Shown here piece after piece: positions 56,493 to 64,000 of a DNA stretch of 64,000 nt (within the stretch, counting starts at the first letter, position 1; each line of letters starts with the position of its first letter). The stretch covers positions 61,103 through 125,102 of the forward strand of contig NZ_JANBVS010000022.1 of NCBI RefSeq assembly GCF_024586915.1, read 5' to 3'. Under the pieces are notes generated by a model. The model searched no databases. It had not been told where the DNA came from and saw only the letters and a list, made by a program, of their open reading frames with translations. The stretch comes from Bradyrhizobium sp. SRS-191. Its GTDB lineage: Bacteria; Pseudomonadota; Alphaproteobacteria; Rhizobiales; Xanthobacteraceae. A program made the translations under genes and the position numbers.

Positions 56493-57440
56493 TCAGTCCT
56501 CGATGCCGGCGATTGCCCGCGCAAAGTCCTTGGCGGCGAACGGCTGCAGATCCTCGACGCCCTCGCCGACGCCGATGAAGTGCACCGGCAGTTTGAACTT
56601 CTCCGACAGCGCCACCAGGATGCCGCCGCGCGCCGTACCGTCGAGCTTGGTCATCACGAGGCCTGTGACGCCAGCCGTACGATGGAACGCCTCGACCTGC
56701 GACAGCGCATTTTGTCCCACGGTGGCATCGAGCACGAGCAGCACCGCATGCGGCGCCGAGGTGTCGACCTTGCGAATGACACGCACCACCTTCTCGAGCT
56801 CGTTCATCAGCTCGGCCTTGTTCTGCAGCCGGCCGGCGGTGTCGATCAGCAGGATGTCGCGGCCCTGCTCCTTGGCGGCGGTAATCGCGGTGAAGGCGAG
56901 GCTGGCGGAATCAGAGCCCTGGGCGCCGGCGATCACCGGCGCCCTGGTGCGCTCGCCCCAGACCTTGAGCTGCTCGATCGCGGCGGCACGGAAGGTGTCG
57001 CCCGCGGCCAGCATCACCTGCTTGCCTTCGGAGGCGAATTTCTGGGCGAGCTTGCCGATCGTGGTGGTCTTGCCGGAGCCGTTGACGCCGACGACGAGGA
57101 TGACGAACGGCTTGTGGCCGGCCTCGACGACGAGCGGCTTCGCAACCGGCGACAGCACCTTCTCGACCTCGGTCGCGACCACAGCCTTGACCTCGTCGGC
57201 GCTGATTGCCTTGTCGTAGCGACCGGTGCCGACCGCGTCCGCAATTCGCGCCGCCACGCTGGTGCCGAGGTCGGCGCGCAGCAGCACGTCCTCGATGTCG
57301 TCGAGCATCGCACGGTCGAGCTTGCGCTTGGTGACGAGATCGGCCACCGCCGTGCCGAGCGCGCCGGAGGTGCGCTTCAGGCCGGCGGACAGCCGCCGCC
57401 ACCACGACAGCTTGGGTGTTTCGGAGGTGGTATCGTTCAT
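56493..57440 (-). CDS. ftsY: Signal recognition particle receptor FtsY
   Basis: 315 residues with a short N-terminal region and the NG GTPase domain: GVNGSGKTTTIGKLAQKF, the G3 motif LLIDTAGRLQNKAELM, and G4 TKLDGTARGG near the end. It docks ribosome-SRP complexes at the membrane. No long acidic A domain, as in other alphaproteobacteria. ffh, its partner, starts 6.4 kb away. Confidence 0.97.
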   Translation of the reverse strand: MNDTTSETPKLSWWRRLSAGLKRTSGALGTAVADLVTKRKLDRAMLDDIEDVLLRADLGTSVAARIADAVGTGRYDKAISADEVKAVVATEVEKVLSPVAKPLVVEAGHKPFVILVVGVNGSGKTTTIGKLAQKFASEGKQVMLAAGDTFRAAAIEQLKVWGERTRAPVIAGAQGSDSASLAFTAITAAKEQGRDILLIDTAGRLQNKAELMNELEKVVRVIRKVDTSAPHAVLLVLDATVGQNALSQVEAFHRTAGVTGLVMTKLDGTARGGILVALSEKFKLPVHFIGVGEGVEDLQPFAAKDFARAIAGIED

Positions 57441-57500
57441 GGCGTGGTGTTAGCCCTTTCCTCCCGCAAACGAAAGCCTCGCACCCGCAATACGGTTTCC

Positions 57501-58397
57501 ATGGACATTAACCAACCGACAGATGAGGAGATGCTCGCCCGCGTGCTCCACCGCGACGGGCTGATGCTGGTGATCGACAAGCCGGCCGGCATTCCCGTGC
57601 ACAAGGGACCGAAGGGCGGACCGAACCTCGAAGCCTCCTTCGACGCCCTGCGCTTCGGCCTGCCGCGCCCGCCGGTGCTGGCTCACCGACTCGACAAGGA
57701 CACCTCGGGCTGCCTGGTGCTCGGCCGCCACCGCAAGGCAACGGCGTCGCTCGGGCTTTTGTTCAAGCACGGCAAGATTTCGAAGACGTATTGGGCCGTG
57801 GTCGAGGGCGGCCCGGAGGCTGACGAAGGCGTGATCGAGCTGCCGCTGGGCAAGCTGAACGCGGAACGCGGCTGGTGGCAGAAGCCCGACCCGAACGGGC
57901 AGCCGGCGGTGACGAAATGGCGGGTGCTGGGACGGTCGTATTCGCCGGTCATCCCATCCACTAGCGCTCCTTCCTCTTCGGGCACCGACTCCCCTCCCCC
58001 TTGCGGGGAGGGGTCGGGGGTGGGGGTCCCCACGGGCAGTGTCGCCCGGGGCCACCCCCCACCCCGACCCTCCCCCGCAAGGGGGGAGGGAGCGCAGCCT
58101 GCCGTGGGAGAGAGCGAGCCTCAATCCGCCAAGACGCCCAAGCTCACCTGGCTCGCCATGGAACCCATCACCGGCCGCACCCACCAGCTCCGCGTGCACT
58201 CGGCCGCATCCGGCTGGCCGATCTTCGGCGACAACATCTACGGCAACGGCCCCCGCTTCGGCGAGCCGCGGCTGCATCTGCATGCGCGTGAGATTTCCAT
58301 CCCGCTGTCGAAGAACAAGCCGCCGGTGCACGTCGTGGCGCCGGCACCGCTACACATGCATGAGCGGCTGCGGGCGTGCGGGTGGAATGGCGAGTGA
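57501..58397 (+). CDS. RluA-family RNA pseudouridine synthase with an inserted repeat
   Basis: 298 residues. Catalytic Asp65 in HRLDKDTSGCLVLGR, then KISKTYWAVVEGG, and the C-terminal half LTWLAMEPITGRTHQL / RVHSAASGWPIFGDN. Residues of about 147-210 have no counterpart in the family as I know it: they are the in-frame translation of the palindromic repeat at 57989-58096 (SPPPCGEGSGVGVPTGS...) plus flanks. All motifs before and after are intact and the frame is kept. Divergent from ftsY. Confidence 0.9.
   Translation: MDINQPTDEEMLARVLHRDGLMLVIDKPAGIPVHKGPKGGPNLEASFDALRFGLPRPPVLAHRLDKDTSGCLVLGRHRKATASLGLLFKHGKISKTYWAVVEGGPEADEGVIELPLGKLNAERGWWQKPDPNGQPAVTKWRVLGRSYSPVIPSTSAPSSSGTDSPPPCGEGSGVGVPTGSVARGHPPPRPSPARGEGAQPAVGESEPQSAKTPKLTWLAMEPITGRTHQLRVHSAASGWPIFGDNIYGNGPRFGEPRLHLHAREISIPLSKNKPPVHVVAPAPLHMHERLRACGWNGE
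57989..58096. repeat. Palindromic repeat inside a coding sequence
   Basis: CTCCCCTCCCCCTTGCGGGG on the left, CCCCCGCAAGGGGGGAGGG on the right and inner GGGGGTGGGGGTCCCC / CACCCCCCACCCCGACC arms. It is highly similar to the repeat between ccmA and ccmB (53116-53222). About 108 bases, a multiple of three, so the host gene stays in frame. Confidence 0.85.
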
Positions 58398-58450
58398 AGC
58401 CCCCCGGTCGTGCGACGTGAGACGCAGCGCCGTCGCCACACCCACCGCTG

Positions 58451-59755
58451 TCATCGCCCGGTTGAACCGGGCGATGACAGCGAGTGTGGGACTAACAGCT
58501 TCGACCCATCATGGCCGACGATCATCAGCCGCTGCACGGCGCCCGGCTCGGCGCCGGTGACTGACACCGGCAGATAGTGCTCCGTCCGGCCCTGCTTCGC
58601 GCTCTCGATCAGCACCTCGCGCTCGCAGCCGATCTCGGCATCCAGACGCCGCAGCAACGCCGCCTCGCCCGCGGCGCGCAGCCGCCGCGCGCGTTCGCGG
58701 ATGACGGCACCGTCCACCTGCGGCATGCGCGCCGCCGGCGTGCCGGGGCGGGGCGAATAGGGAAACACGTGCAGGAACGTCAGGCCGCATTCCTCGACCA
58801 GGTCGAGCGAGCGGGAAAACATCTCCTCGGTCTCGGTCGGAAAACCGGCGATCAGATCGGCGCCCAGCGCGATGTCCGGCCGCAGCCGCCGCACCTGGTC
58901 GCAGAACGCGATGGCGTCGGCGCGCGCATGCCGCCGCTTCATGCGTTTCAGGATCAGATCGTCGCCGGCCTGCAGCGACAGATGCAGATGCGGCATCAAC
59001 CTCTCATCATTGGCGAGCGCATCGAGCAGCTCGGCATCAGTCTCGATCGAATCGATCGAGGAGATGCGCAGCCGTTTCAGCTCCGGCACGTGACACAGGA
59101 TCTGCTTCACCAGCCGGCCGAGCTTCGGCGTGCCCGGCAGGTCCGCGCCATAGCTCGTGAGGTCGACGCCGGTCAGCACGATCTCGGCATGGCCGCGCTC
59201 CACAAGCGTCCGCACCTGATCGACCACCGCGCCCATCGGTACCGAGCGCGAATTGCCGCGTCCGAACGGGATGATGCAGAAGGTGCAGCGATGGTCGCAG
59301 CCGTTCTGGACCTGGACGAACACGCGCGGCAGCCCGCGCTGAAAGCCGTCGACGAGATGCGGCGCCATCTCGGTGACGGCCATGATGTCGGAGACGGCGA
59401 CCTTCTCGGACGCGTCGATGCCGAAGCGCGGCGCCGCCAGCGCCTGCGCCGCCGCGCGCCAAGCGTCGGGCCGCAGCTTGTCCTCGTTGCCGATGACGCG
59501 ATCGACCTCGGGCATCTCAGCGAACATGCCGGCTTGCGTCTGCGCCGCGCAGCCGGTCACGACGATACACGCGTCGGGGCGCTCGCGCTTGAGCTTGCGG
59601 ATCGATTGCCGCGCCTGCGCCACGGCCTCGTTGGTGACCGCGCAGCTATTGATGACGATGGTATCTTCCGCCCCAGCCGTCTCGGCGTGCCGCGCGATCA
59701 GCTCGGATTCGAACGCATTCAGCCGGCAGCCGAAGGTGACGACGTCGACGCTCAT
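58451..59755 (-). CDS. mtaB: tRNA N6-threonylcarbamoyladenosine (37) methylthiotransferase
   Basis: A radical-SAM enzyme, 434 residues, of the MiaB/MtaB group. An N-terminal domain (VDVVTFGCRLNAFESE) and a radical SAM Cys triad CDHRCTFCIIPFGRG are followed by a TRAM-like end. It adds a methylthio group to t6A37 of tRNAs reading ANN codons. MtaB rather than MiaB because of TFGCRLN and RNSRSVP-type spacing. ATG 59755 overlaps the dapF stop by 4 bases. Confidence 0.92.
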   Translation of the reverse strand: MSVDVVTFGCRLNAFESELIARHAETAGAEDTIVINSCAVTNEAVAQARQSIRKLKRERPDACIVVTGCAAQTQAGMFAEMPEVDRVIGNEDKLRPDAWRAAAQALAAPRFGIDASEKVAVSDIMAVTEMAPHLVDGFQRGLPRVFVQVQNGCDHRCTFCIIPFGRGNSRSVPMGAVVDQVRTLVERGHAEIVLTGVDLTSYGADLPGTPKLGRLVKQILCHVPELKRLRISSIDSIETDAELLDALANDERLMPHLHLSLQAGDDLILKRMKRRHARADAIAFCDQVRRLRPDIALGADLIAGFPTETEEMFSRSLDLVEECGLTFLHVFPYSPRPGTPAARMPQVDGAVIRERARRLRAAGEAALLRRLDAEIGCEREVLIESAKQGRTEHYLPVSVTGAEPGAVQRLMIVGHDGSKLLVPHSLSSPGSTGR

Positions 59756-60621
59756 GCGACGCTGGCGAACAGCTCTGGCGCCAACCGCCCCTCGAACTCG
59801 AACGTCGCGGTGCCCGTCATCAGCACGTGATCGTCGCGCTCGCGCCACTCGATGGTCAGTTCGCCGCCGGGCAGCGTCATGTGGACGAGACGATTGGCGC
59901 GCTTCAGCCGCGCGGCCGCAACGGCCGTTGCACAGGCGGCCGAGCCGCAGGCCCTGGTCAGCCCCGCGCCACGCTCCCAGGTGCGCATCGTGATGTGGTC
60001 GCGATCGACGATCTGGGCGAGCGTGATGTTGGCGCGCTCCGGGAAGATCGGATGGTTTTCCAGGAGCGGCCCGAAGCGCTCGAGGTCGTAGGAGTTGACA
60101 TCGTTGTCGACCCAGAACACCGCGTGCGGATTGCCCATGCTGACGACCGACGGCGAATGCAGGATCGGCGCGTCGATCGGCCCGATCTGCAGCTCGATGT
60201 AGCGGGTGTCGCGGAACTCCTCGGCCAGCGGGATGTCCTGCCAGCCGAACTTCGGTACGCCCATGTCCACCGTGTAGAGACCGGGCGCCGGCCCCTGCCA
60301 GCAGTTCAGCAACCCGGCACGCGTCTCGAACGTCGCGCTGGTCTGGCCAGTCTTGCCGAACACCTGGCTCACCACGCAGCGCATGCCGTTGCCGCAGGCG
60401 CCGGACTCCGATCCGTCATTGTTGTAGATGCGAATGAACGCCTCGGTGCCGTCGAGCCGCGGCCGCTGCAGCACCATCAGCTGGTCGTAGGGTACGCGGG
60501 ACGCAACCGCACGCGCCTCGTCCGGCGTCACGACATGCTTCACGTCGCGCAGGTCCAGCACGACGATCTCGTTGCCGATGCCGTTCATCTTGACGAAGCT
60601 GTGGTTGGCCAGCGCGCTCAT
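59752..60621 (-). CDS. dapF: Diaminopimelate epimerase
   Basis: 289 residues. It converts LL- to meso-diaminopimelate for lysine and peptidoglycan. The two catalytic cysteines lie in SGACGNGMRCV and LTRACGSAACAT. Start MSALANHSFVKMNGIGNE at 60621; an ATG four codons upstream is possible. dapF-mtaB coupling is common in alphaproteobacteria. Confidence 0.97.
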   Translation of the reverse strand: MSALANHSFVKMNGIGNEIVVLDLRDVKHVVTPDEARAVASRVPYDQLMVLQRPRLDGTEAFIRIYNNDGSESGACGNGMRCVVSQVFGKTGQTSATFETRAGLLNCWQGPAPGLYTVDMGVPKFGWQDIPLAEEFRDTRYIELQIGPIDAPILHSPSVVSMGNPHAVFWVDNDVNSYDLERFGPLLENHPIFPERANITLAQIVDRDHITMRTWERGAGLTRACGSAACATAVAAARLKRANRLVHMTLPGGELTIEWRERDDHVLMTGTATFEFEGRLAPELFASVA

Positions 60622-60792
60622 GAAAATATCCAAATTGTGTCCGTCTTATATGGCGAAAGGCGCCGCATTGACCAGTCCGCAGGGGGACATGACGCATCTG
60701 TCATGGGACGCCGCGCCGCCGGGCATGTTAGGACCGCACGTTCGCCGGCACGCGCCCTGCGCAGGAGCAGCACGGCACTGGAGAATAGTCGC

Positions 60793-61551
60793 ATGAATCT
60801 CAGCACTTTCCGCCTCGTTCTGGCCGTGAGCTCGGTCGCGCTCGTGCTCGGCGGACCACTCGCCCAGGCTCAGGCGCCGTCGGCCTCGCCGGCTCCGGCG
60901 GCCCCAGCCTCGCCCGCCCCGGCTCCGAGCGCGATTCCCGCCCCTGCGGCATCTCCCGCACCGGCCGCCTCGGCCAGCCCGGCACCCGCGACGGCCCCGA
61001 CCCCGGCCGCCAGCGCGAGCCCGTCGCCTTCATCCTCTCCGGCGGCCCAGGCACCGGCCACTCCGCCGGCCGCCGCGCCCGCCCAGAGCGCCGACGCCTT
61101 CGGCGATGAGATCAAGCTCGAGGCCAAGAAGGTCGTCCTCGTCAAGGGCACCGCCAATTGGGACAACGCGTTCGACACGCTGATCGACTCGTTCAAGGCG
61201 CTGTCGGCCACCTTGGACAAGCAGGGCGTCAAGCCGGCCGGCAACGGCATGATCGTCTACACCTCCACCGACGACAACGGCTTCACTTATCTCGCGGAGA
61301 TGCCGATCGAGCAGGAGCCGAAGACGCTCGGCAAGGGCATGAGCATCGGCCAGTCGCCCGAGGGCAAGGCGCTGAAGTTCGTTCACCGCGGCTCCTACGA
61401 CAACATGGACAACACCTACGAGGCGATCACCAACCATCTCGACGAGCGCCGGCTGGAAGCCAAGGACACCTTCATCGAGGAGTACCTGACCGATCCCTTG
61501 AAGACGGCCGAGGACAAGCTCGTCATCAACGTCTACGTGCCGCTGAAGTGA
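60793..61551 (+). CDS. Exported GyrI-like (effector-binding) domain protein
   Basis: 252 residues. A signal peptide (VSSVALVLGGPLAQAQ) leads to about 75 residues of Ala/Pro/Ser repeats. A GyrI-like domain starts around 105: EAKKVVLVKGTANWDNAFDT, MIVYTSTDDNGFTYLAEMPI, KALKFVHRGSYDNMDNTYEA and TEDKLVINVYVPLK-like end. Cytosolic relatives bind small ligands; an exported form suggests sensing or scavenging in the periplasm. It is 9 bases before the SIMPL gene, so both are probably co-expressed. Confidence 0.8.
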   Translation: MNLSTFRLVLAVSSVALVLGGPLAQAQAPSASPAPAAPASPAPAPSAIPAPAASPAPAASASPAPATAPTPAASASPSPSSSPAAQAPATPPAAAPAQSADAFGDEIKLEAKKVVLVKGTANWDNAFDTLIDSFKALSATLDKQGVKPAGNGMIVYTSTDDNGFTYLAEMPIEQEPKTLGKGMSIGQSPEGKALKFVHRGSYDNMDNTYEAITNHLDERRLEAKDTFIEEYLTDPLKTAEDKLVINVYVPLK

Positions 61552-61559
61552 GCGGCATC

Positions 61560-62273
61560 ATGATCAGACCGCTGCTCGTTGCCGCGATTGTGGCCTCGGC
61601 CGCTCTGCCCGCCCTGGCGGACGACATCGCGCGGCAGGATACGCCCGCGATCACGGTCAGCGGCGAAGGCAGCGTGCAGGCGCCGCCGGATCTGGCGCAG
61701 ATCGATGCCGGCGTCGCCTCCGACGCCAAGACCGCGCGCGAGGCCGCCGAGGCCAACAACGCCGCAATGGCCAAGGTGCTGCAGGCGCTGAAGACGGCGT
61801 GGATCGCCGACAAGGATGTCCAGACCTCGCGGCTGTCGCTGCAGCCGCAATATGCGCAGACCAATCGGCCGGGGCAGACGACGGTCACCGGCTATCGCGC
61901 CAGCAATCGCGTCACCATCAAGCTCCACGACGTCGCCAAGGTGGCGAACGTGATCGATGCGGTGGTGGCCGCCGGCGCCAACGATGTCGGCAACGTCTTT
62001 TTCAGCGTCGCCGAGCCGTCCAAGCTGCTCGACGAGGCGCGTGAGAAGGCCGTCACGGATGCCCGCCGCAAGGCCGAGATCTACGCCAAGGCTGCCGGCG
62101 TCACGCTGGGCCAGCCGCTCAACATCGCCGAGGACGGCGCGCCCGCGCCTGTGTTCCGCGCCAAGACCTTTGCCGCGCCGATGGCTGCCGGGGTCCCGAC
62201 GCCGGTGGCGCAGGGCGAGGAGACGCTGTCGGTCACGGTCAGCGTCACCTGGGCGATCAAGGCGGGGCAGTAA
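61560..62273 (+). CDS. SIMPL (DUF541) domain periplasmic protein
   Basis: 237 residues. A signal peptide ends at ALPALADD. The SIMPL domain shows ITVSGEGSVQAPPDLAQI at its start, LSLQPQYAQTNRPGQ, VTGYRASNRVTIKLHDVAK, and AVTDARRKAEIYAKAAGVTLG. Members such as BP26 of Brucella form channel-like oligomers, and E. coli YggE is linked to oxidative stress. Function here unknown. Adjacent to the GyrI-like gene. Confidence 0.88.
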   Translation: MIRPLLVAAIVASAALPALADDIARQDTPAITVSGEGSVQAPPDLAQIDAGVASDAKTAREAAEANNAAMAKVLQALKTAWIADKDVQTSRLSLQPQYAQTNRPGQTTVTGYRASNRVTIKLHDVAKVANVIDAVVAAGANDVGNVFFSVAEPSKLLDEAREKAVTDARRKAEIYAKAAGVTLGQPLNIAEDGAPAPVFRAKTFAAPMAAGVPTPVAQGEETLSVTVSVTWAIKAGQ

Positions 62274-62356
62274 AGCGCACTTACTTCAAGGCGCGCTCAC
62301 TTCGTCACCGCGCATTCACACGCAGCCGTGAGTCTGCGCCGCAACTCCAAACTCAG

Positions 62357-62480
62357 TGTCGTCCCGGCCTTGAGCCGGGACCCATACTCCGCGGCGGATG
62401 TTGTCGCGTGAGATGGAGCTGCGTCCTTCGCAAAACTTGGTTCGGTGGTTATGGGTCCCGGCTCAAGGCCGGGACGACAC
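62357..62480. repeat. Dispersed inverted repeat, GTCGTCCCGG family
   Basis: The same arms as 55666-55789: TGTCGTCCCGGCC...GGGACCCATACTCCGCGG at the left and TGGGTCCCGGCTC...GGGACGACA at the right. It lies between two convergent genes, as do most copies in the window. Confidence 0.85.
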
Positions 62481-62501
62481 CTGCTTTGTTGTGGCAGCGA
62501 G

Positions 62502-63494
62502 TTAGATCTCCACTACCTGCCCCGGCTTCAGCACCCCGAACCGCTCGCGCGGGATGCCGGCGGAATCGAGCGCCGCGTGCAGGGCGTGGACCGGCGCGTC
62601 GATGGCCTCATCCGTCAGCTGGAAGGTGCCGTGGTGGTGGGCCAGCGCAGTCTCTGCGCCGCAGTCCTGCAACGCCTGAACGGCATCCTCGGGGTTCATG
62701 TGCTGGTCGCGCATGAACCAGCGCGGCTCGTAGGCGCCGATCGGCAGGATCGCGAGGCGCAGGGGCGCATGCAGCTCGGCGACGCGGCGGAAATGCGCAC
62801 CCGTGCCGTAGCCGGAATCGCACACGATGTAGACTTTGCCGCGCGGCGTCTCCAGCACGAAGCTCGCCCACAGCGCCTTGTTGCGATCGAAGATGCCGCG
62901 CGCCGTCCAGTGCCGGGTCGGCACCAGGGTCACCGCGACCTCGTCGTTCAGAGGCACGCGATCGTGCCAGTCATAGGCCTCGGCGCGGATTTTCGAGTCG
63001 GCATCGGTCATCGTCAGGTCGTTGCCGAGCGGTGTGACGACCCGAGGGGCGAAGCGCGCGGTCAGCTTCGACAGCGTGCGGATGTCGAGATGGTCGTAGT
63101 GCCCATGCGACACCAGCACGACGTCGATATGCGGCAGCGCCTCGAAGGCGATGCCGGGATCGTTGTGGCGGCGGGGGCCCGCGAACGACAACGGCGACAC
63201 CCGCTCCGACCACACGGGGTCGATCAGGATGTTGAGACCGCCGGTCTGGACCAGCCAGCTGGCATGACCGATGAACGACAGCCGCACCGTCTCGCCCTCG
63301 ATCCGGTGTGGCGGGGTATCGGCGTGCGGGCTGGGGGCCCAGGCCGGCCAGCGCGAGCGCTTGCCGTTGCGGTCGAACTGCCAGCGCAGCACCTGGGCGA
63401 GGGATTTGGGCGGAACGCCGTCGGGATCGTAGAAGCGCTTGCCGTCGAAATGGTCGGTGACGGGGCCGGAATAGGTCCTGGAACGGCGCAGCAA
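62502..63494 (-). CDS. MBL-fold metallohydrolase (NAPE-PLD/UlaG-like)
   Basis: 330 residues. A metallo-beta-lactamase fold with the zinc motif SHGHYDHLD, further ligands in PTRHWTARG and VCDSGYGTG, and a C-terminal HHHGTFQLTDE. The N-terminal part (FDGKRFYDPDG) and WPAW segment are typical of NAPE-PLD-like lipoprotein or phospholipase-D enzymes. No ATG is near; a TTG at 63494 has GAGGA 5-6 bases upstream and was chosen; longer forms starting at another TTG are possible. Confidence 0.87.
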   Translation of the reverse strand: MLRRSRTYSGPVTDHFDGKRFYDPDGVPPKSLAQVLRWQFDRNGKRSRWPAWAPSPHADTPPHRIEGETVRLSFIGHASWLVQTGGLNILIDPVWSERVSPLSFAGPRRHNDPGIAFEALPHIDVVLVSHGHYDHLDIRTLSKLTARFAPRVVTPLGNDLTMTDADSKIRAEAYDWHDRVPLNDEVAVTLVPTRHWTARGIFDRNKALWASFVLETPRGKVYIVCDSGYGTGAHFRRVAELHAPLRLAILPIGAYEPRWFMRDQHMNPEDAVQALQDCGAETALAHHHGTFQLTDEAIDAPVHALHAALDSAGIPRERFGVLKPGQVVEI

Positions 63495-63596
63495 GGTCGT
63501 CCTCGCAAGGGAAAGCTGATACGGGAAAGCTGAACTGGCACAAGAGGTAAGCGGCCCCGCCGGGTCCGGCAACGGGACGGCGGGAAGCAAGTTTCC

Positions 63597-63625
63597 TTGA
63601 CTTTTCCGGCCGCGGGGGGTTTAAC
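63597..63625 (+). promoter_or_regulatory. Sigma70-type promoter for ffh
   Basis: TTGACT (63597-63602), 17 bases, TTTAAC (63620-63625). Transcription should start near 63632, leaving a long leader. Confidence 0.45.
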
Positions 63626-63758
63626 CCGGCCGAATTTCGGAAAGTTTCGTCTTTTCGAGCCACCGCCCGGCCCCGGAGGCCGGAGGTCAACGCCCGACAG
63701 CGCTGTGCGCCCTCGGGCGCAAACGTGTTTGGACTGACGGTTTCGGCCGACGGGCCGA

Positions 63759-63788
63759 GGTCTATATGGTCGTGGTCTATATAGTCGT
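63759..63788. repeat. Tandem 15-bp direct repeat
   Basis: GGTCTATATGGTCGT (63759-63773) is followed without a gap by GGTCTATATAGTCGT (63774-63788), with one mismatch. It lies 72-101 bases before the ffh start. Confidence 0.7.
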
Positions 63789-63859
63789 CATGGGCCGCAG
63801 CAAGCGGCGATGACGGGCGGCAATGAAGCGAGCGCCCGACAAGGGCAAAGGATACGGCA

Positions 63860-64000
63860 TTGTTCGACAATCTGTCGGAAAGGCTTGGCGGCATTCTCGA
63901 TCGGCTGACGGGGCGCGGTTCGCTCTCGGAAGCCGACGTCGACGCCGCGATGCGCGAGGTCCGCCGGGCGCTGCTCGAGGCCGACGTCGCGCTGGAGGTT
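63860..64000 (+). CDS. ffh: Signal recognition particle protein Ffh, N-terminal fragment
   Basis: The first 47 codons, cut by the window end. MFDNLSERLGGILDRLTGRG, then EADVDAAMREVRRALLEADV, which is the N domain of Ffh/SRP54. A TTG start (63860) lies 7 bases after AAAGGA, so the start is well supported despite the rare codon. It is the partner of ftsY at 56.5 kb. Confidence 0.93.
   Translation, partial: MFDNLSERLGGILDRLTGRGSLSEADVDAAMREVRRALLEADVALEV

Larger units (their letters stand above)
63495..63859. other. Divergent intergenic region before ffh
   Basis: A 365-base stretch with a promoter (63597-63625), a GGCCGCGGGGGG tract, and two adjacent 15-base direct repeats (63759-63788). No gene is seen; it forms the ffh leader of about 230 bases. 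Confidence 0.55.

Overview
The window is about 64 kb of GC-rich (roughly 65 %) alphaproteobacterial core chromosome. The gene order is rplU-rpmA-obgE-proB-proA-nadD-rsfS-rlmH, then atpHAGDC, the block zapE-mdh-sucC-sucD-sucA-sucB-SDR-lpd, then acnA-ccmABCDG-yciB-ftsY and mtaB-dapF, ending in ffh. Together with the codon use and the many long palindromic intergenic repeats, this points to the Bradyrhizobium/Rhodopseudomonas lineage, most likely Bradyrhizobium. The assignment rests on recognised gene order and protein families, not on a database search.

Layout. 1-9.3 kb: translation and ribosome-assembly genes (L21, L27, ObgE, RsfS), proline synthesis (proB, proA, split by a ParDE-type toxin-antitoxin pair) and NAD synthesis (nadD). 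9.3-15.2 kb: rRNA methylation (rlmH), a cell-wall module (EnvC-like amidase activator, CtpA protease, YibQ-like deacetylase fold) and two tandem RppH-type Nudix hydrolases. 15.4-22.5 kb, minus strand: a membrane-anchored class III nucleotide cyclase, then the F1 part of ATP synthase. 23-29.4 kb: an RlpA-like wall protein, priA, a XerC/D recombinase and three small membrane or hypothetical genes. 28.8-40.9 kb, minus strand: 2-oxoglutarate dehydrogenase, succinyl-CoA synthetase, malate dehydrogenase and ZapE. 41-49.4 kb: ThpR, a TesA/YbbA/YbbP cluster, a Bax-inhibitor protein with a structured leader, an acetyltransferase, a DUF2794 gene, a candidate small RNA and a DUF1223 gene. 49.5-55.6 kb: aconitase diverging from the cytochrome c maturation genes ccmABCDG. 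55.8-64 kb: yciB, ftsY, an RluA-type pseudouridine synthase carrying an in-frame palindromic repeat, mtaB, dapF, an exported GyrI-like protein with a SIMPL protein, a metallo-beta-lactamase-fold enzyme and the first 47 codons of ffh.

Functional themes. Most of the window is energy metabolism (TCA enzymes, F1 ATP synthase, cytochrome c assembly) and the translation/secretion machinery (L21, L27, ObgE, RsfS, RlmH, MtaB, FtsY, Ffh). I found no phage, insertion sequence, CRISPR array, tRNA or rRNA. The less ordinary signals are the toxin-antitoxin pair inside the proline genes, the repeat element translated inside a pseudouridine synthase, the cyclase with three repeated C-terminal Cys-containing modules, and the RNA candidate at about 48.25-48.42 kb with two mutually exclusive pairings. 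Several operator-like palindromes are also present: CtrA-like, ICE-like and GntR-like sites, and tandem direct repeats before ffh.
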